Under the pieces are notes generated by a model. The model had not been told where the DNA came from. It was given only the letters and a program-made list of their open reading frames with translations, and searched no databases. 49,711 bases of DNA from Gammaproteobacteria bacterium (lineage in GTDB: Bacteria; Pseudomonadota; Gammaproteobacteria; S144-34), in NCBI GenBank assembly GCA_026989495.1, contig JALSJE010000113.1, forward strand, positions 1-49,711, written 5' to 3'. Shown here piece after piece: positions 46,977 through 49,711 of the stretch. The position numbers were made by a program, and so were the translations under genes. Positions within the stretch are counted from its first letter, which is position 1. Every line of letters begins with the position of its first letter.

Positions 46977-49292
46977 TCAGTCCTCCGGGGGCGGGGGCGC
47001 GAGCACCTCGCGGCTGCCGTTGGGCTGGAGCGGGCCCACGATGCCGGCCTGCTCCATCTGCTCGATCATGCGTGCGGCGCGGTTGTAGCCGATCTTGAGG
47101 CGGCGCTGCACCGCCGAGATGGAGGCGCGCCGGGTCTCGGTGACGATGCGCACCGCCTGGTCGTAGAGGGGATCCTGCTCGGCGTCGGGCGGCGTGAGCC
47201 CCGGGACGCCCTCGGCGGCGCCGCCCTCGGCGGGCTCGCGCAGCACCTCCTCCAGGTATTCGGGGCTGCCGGCCCCGCGCAGGTGGGCCACCACCCGGTG
47301 CACCTCCTGGTCCGAGACGAAGGCACCGTGGATGCGCTCGGGCACGGAGGTGCCCGGGGCGAGGTAGAGCATGTCTCCCTGCCCCAGGAGCTGCTCGGCG
47401 CCCATCTGATCGAGGATGGTGCGCGAGTCCACCTTGGAGGAGACCTGGAAAGCGATGCGCGCCGGGATGTTCGCCTTGATGAGGCCCGTGATCACGTCCA
47501 CCGAGGGCCGCTGGGTGGCGAGAATCAGGTGGATGCCGGAGGCGCGCGCCTTCTGCGCCAGGCGGGCGATCAGCTCCTCCACCTTCTTGCCCACCAGCAT
47601 CATCATGTCGGCGAACTCGTCCACCACCACCACGATGTAGGGCAGCGGCTGGAGATGGGGGCGCTCGACCGCTTCGCCGTCGCCCTCCTCCGGCTGCCAC
47701 AGGGGGTCGGGAATGGGCTCGCCGGCCTCGAGCGCCTCGCGCACCTTGCGGTTGTAGCCCGCGAGCTGGCGCACCTTGAGATGCGCCATCAGGCGGTAAC
47801 GCCGCTCCATCTCGGCCACGCACCAGCGCAGGGCGTTGGCCGCCTCCTTCATGTCGGTGACCACGGGCGCGAGGAGATGCGGGATGCCGTCGTAGACGGA
47901 CAGCTCCAGCATCTTGGGATCGATGAGGATGAGACGCACCAGGTCGGGGGTGGCCTTGTAGAGCAGGCTCAGCACCATGGCGTTCAGGGCCACGGACTTG
48001 CCCGAGCCGGTGGTGCCGGCCACGAGCAGGTGCGGCATGCGCGCCAGATCCACCACCACCGGGTGGCCGCCGATGTCCTTTCCGAGCCCCAGCGTCAGCG
48101 GCGAGGCCGCACGGTCGTAGGCCTCGGAGCGCAGGATCTCGCTGAGCGCCACGGGCTCGCGCTCGGCGTTGGGGATCTCCAGCCCCACCACCGACTTGCC
48201 CGGGATCACCTCCACGACGCGCACGCTCACCACCGACAGCGCCCGCGCCAGGTCCTTGGAGAGGCTGGTGATGCGGCTCGCCTTGACGCCGGGCGCCGGC
48301 TGGAGCTCGAAGCGGGTGATGACCGGCCCCGGCTGCACCGCCACCACCTCCACCTCGATGCCGAAGTCGCGGAGCTTGAGCTCCACCTGCCGCGACATGG
48401 CCGCCAGGGCCTCCTCGGAGTAGCCCGCGCGATGCGCCGGCGGGGCGTCCAGGAGGGAGAGCGGCGGCAGGGAGGCATCGGGCGGGGGGTCGAAGAGCGG
48501 CACCTGGCGCTCGCGCTCGGCGCGCTCGCTGGGCTCGAGCGTGCGGATGACGGGCTCGATGCGCGGCGGCCGGCGGCGGGCGCGGCGCTTCTTCTCCTCC
48601 CGCACCACCTCCTCGCGCTCGGCCCGCGCGCGCCGGCCCTCGAGCCGCACCCGCAGCCCCGCCGCCGCCCGGCGCGCCTTCGAGGCCAGGGCGAGCGTCA
48701 GGCGGCCGATGCGCTCCATGAGCGCGAGCCAGGACAGTCCGGTGAACAGCGTCACGCCCGCCAGGAACAGGGCCAGCAGCAGCACCGTGGTGCCCAGCAG
48801 GCTGAAGACGGGCAGCAGCCCGCCTCCGACCACCTCGCCGAGGATGCCGCCGGGCCCCAGCGGGAGCGCTCCGGCGGGCGCGGTGAAGTGCAGCGTGGCG
48901 AGCCCGCAGCCGGCCGCCACGGTGAGCACGAAGCCGGCCCAGCGCAGCGCCAGAACGCGTCCGTCGAAACCTTCGCGCCCCTCGCCACGGCCGCGGAAGA
49001 CCAGCCAGCCGCTGTAGGCCACCATGATCGGGAAGAGGTAGGCGAGCCAGCCGAAGAGGTACAGGAACAGGTCCGCGAACCAGGCCCCCACGCGCCCGCC
49101 CGCATTGGCCACCCGCTCCACGTCGGTGGCATGGGACCAGCCCGGATCGGCGGGGCTGTAGGTGGCAAGGGCGATGAGCAGGTAGGCCGCCACGGCGACC
49201 AGCACCAGCAGGATGCCCTCCCGGAGACCTCGACCCGCGGGGTGCACGCTCAAGGGCTGCACCGGGATGCGCTTGGAGCCTGGCCTGGCCAT
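46977..49292 (-). CDS. ftsK: DNA translocase FtsK
   Basis: A 771-aa septal DNA pump. The N-terminal domain has about four membrane helices ([18 protein letters not shown] onward), and a charged linker (about 180-270) follows. The motor has Walker [12 protein letters not shown] (about 423-433) and Walker [15 protein letters not shown]-terminal winged-helix gamma domain ([20 protein letters not shown]) reads KOPS sites. The linker is short compared with E. coli FtsK, giving a total length typical of FtsK/SpoIIIE proteins. Confidence 0.97.
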   Translation of the reverse strand: MARPGSKRIPVQPLSVHPAGRGLREGILLVLVAVAAYLLIALATYSPADPGWSHATDVERVANAGGRVGAWFADLFLYLFGWLAYLFPIMVAYSGWLVFRGRGEGREGFDGRVLALRWAGFVLTVAAGCGLATLHFTAPAGALPLGPGGILGEVVGGGLLPVFSLLGTTVLLLALFLAGVTLFTGLSWLALMERIGRLTLALASKARRAAAGLRVRLEGRRARAEREEVVREEKKRRARRRPPRIEPVIRTLEPSERAERERQVPLFDPPPDASLPPLSLLDAPPAHRAGYSEEALAAMSRQVELKLRDFGIEVEVVAVQPGPVITRFELQPAPGVKASRITSLSKDLARALSVVSVRVVEVIPGKSVVGLEIPNAEREPVALSEILRSEAYDRAASPLTLGLGKDIGGHPVVVDLARMPHLLVAGTTGSGKSVALNAMVLSLLYKATPDLVRLILIDPKMLELSVYDGIPHLLAPVVTDMKEAANALRWCVAEMERRYRLMAHLKVRQLAGYNRKVREALEAGEPIPDPLWQPEEGDGEAVERPHLQPLPYIVVVVDEFADMMMLVGKKVEELIARLAQKARASGIHLILATQRPSVDVITGLIKANIPARIAFQVSSKVDSRTILDQMGAEQLLGQGDMLYLAPGTSVPERIHGAFVSDQEVHRVVAHLRGAGSPEYLEEVLREPAEGGAAEGVPGLTPPDAEQDPLYDQAVRIVTETRRASISAVQRRLKIGYNRAARMIEQMEQAGIVGPLQPNGSREVLAPPPPED

Positions 49293-49355
49293 CGCCGCCC
49301 TACCTACGAAACAGCTGCAAGTTTAGCCTGCAACAGGCTATGAGAAAAGAAAATA

Positions 49356-49520
49356 GGAAACTCTGGCCAATCCGCTGCGCGGATTGATCAGCGCTATGGT
49401 GCTTCGCGACCCATTTTCGATTTTTTTCGTATCGTCATGCACTTCCGTGTGCATGAGCCGTCCCGCGGCCGTCCCTGGCCGCCGGGAAAGGCTGAAAAAT
49501 CGCGATTTTTCAGCCTTTCC
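49356..49520 (-). repeat. Dispersed structured intergenic repeat, copy D
   Basis: Full-length fourth copy on the minus strand. Its leading hairpin is a perfect 36-nt palindrome (49485-49520). Compared with copy A, stem positions 5-8 read AGGC instead of GCTC, and the partner strand changes in step, so pairing is kept. The CATGCAC stem and GATCAATCCGC stem are present, the last slightly decayed on its far arm. It begins 8 nt after the ald stop and runs in ald's direction, within the 236-nt ald-ftsK gap. Nothing else is seen in that gap. Confidence 0.85.
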
Positions 49521-49528
49521 AAATAGAT

Positions 49529-49711
49529 TCATGCTGTCCTGCCCGTGACCGCCGTGCACCCGCCCAGCTCCTCCCGCAGCGCCGGGTGCACGATCTCTCC
49601 CTCGGCCACGTTGATCGCCCCCTCAAGGACCGGGTCGGAGCGCCAGTCCGGATGGGCGATGCGCGCCACCCAAGGCAGGAGCACCGCCGAGAGCGCCTGG
49701 GTGGCCGAGCG
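49529..49711 (-). CDS. ald: Alanine dehydrogenase, C-terminal fragment (5' partial)
   Basis: The minus-strand frame is open from the window edge to a TGA at 49529-49531. The 60 residues (SATQALSAVLLPWVARIA, then DPVLEGAINVAEGEIVHPAL) match the C-terminal end of NAD-dependent alanine dehydrogenase, which interconverts alanine and pyruvate plus ammonia. The catalytic part lies outside the window, so a related NAD(P) transhydrogenase-alpha-like protein cannot be fully excluded. Confidence 0.75.
   Translation of the reverse strand, partial: RSATQALSAVLLPWVARIAHPDWRSDPVLEGAINVAEGEIVHPALREELGGCTAVTGRTA

Overview
The window (about 49.7 kb, very GC-rich) looks like a chromosomal segment of a sulfur-oxidising gammaproteobacterium of the Ectothiorhodospiraceae/Chromatiales type. 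The main evidence is a complete oxidative-type (reverse) dissimilatory sulfite reductase operon, dsrABEFHCMKLJOPNR, which includes dsrEFH, dsrL, dsrN and dsrR and shows no dsrD. The gammaproteobacterial block ald-ftsK-lolA-rarA-crcB-DUF190-serS closes the window. The genus assignment is inference.

Layout. 1-3.4 kb: fatty-acid beta-oxidation (a truncated FadJ-like protein and an acyl-CoA ligase). 3.7 kb: initiator tRNA-fMet, then the first copy of a structured intergenic repeat. 4.1-6.8 kb, minus strand: a glutaredoxin, an unknown protein, a DsrS-like protein and a Sel1-repeat protein. 7-13.6 kb: a TrpD2-like transferase, several small or unknown proteins, two 2OG-Fe(II) oxygenases, a GNAT and a degenerate receiver. 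13.7-15.5 kb, minus strand: an operon of a TauD-type dioxygenase, a 69-aa protein and a stand-alone Cas6/Cmx6-like RAMP protein. 15.6-32.9 kb: the dsr operon, continued by a dihydrolipoamide-dehydrogenase-like flavoprotein, a NarX/NarL-like two-component pair and a rhodanese. 33-34.3 kb: a HepT/MntA toxin-antitoxin pair and an S24-like pseudo-peptidase. 34.4-40.6 kb: an Atm1-type ABC exporter divergent from an RND efflux pair. 40.6-42.7 kb: siroheme synthase CysG divergent from an SlyD-type FKBP. 42.8-49.7 kb: serS, DUF190, crcB, rarA, lolA, ftsK and the 3' end of ald, all on the minus strand.

How it fits together. DsrAB with DsrEFH, DsrC and the DsrMKJOP membrane complex oxidise stored sulfur to sulfite. 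DsrL handles electrons, DsrN amidates siroheme and CysG makes siroheme. An imperfect palindrome, TATCCC-N4-GGGATA (NarL-like 7-2-7 geometry), recurs upstream of dsrA, the sel1-dsrS-like operon, cysG, grxC and a 68-aa gene. In several cases it sits 23-24 nt ahead of a TAGACT-like -10 box. I read this as a candidate sulfur regulon, possibly served by the NarX/NarL-like pair at the end of the dsr operon. Other points of note are the Cas6-like protein without any CRISPR array and a four-copy hairpin repeat that always lies downstream of a gene in that gene's orientation and shows compensatory stem changes.
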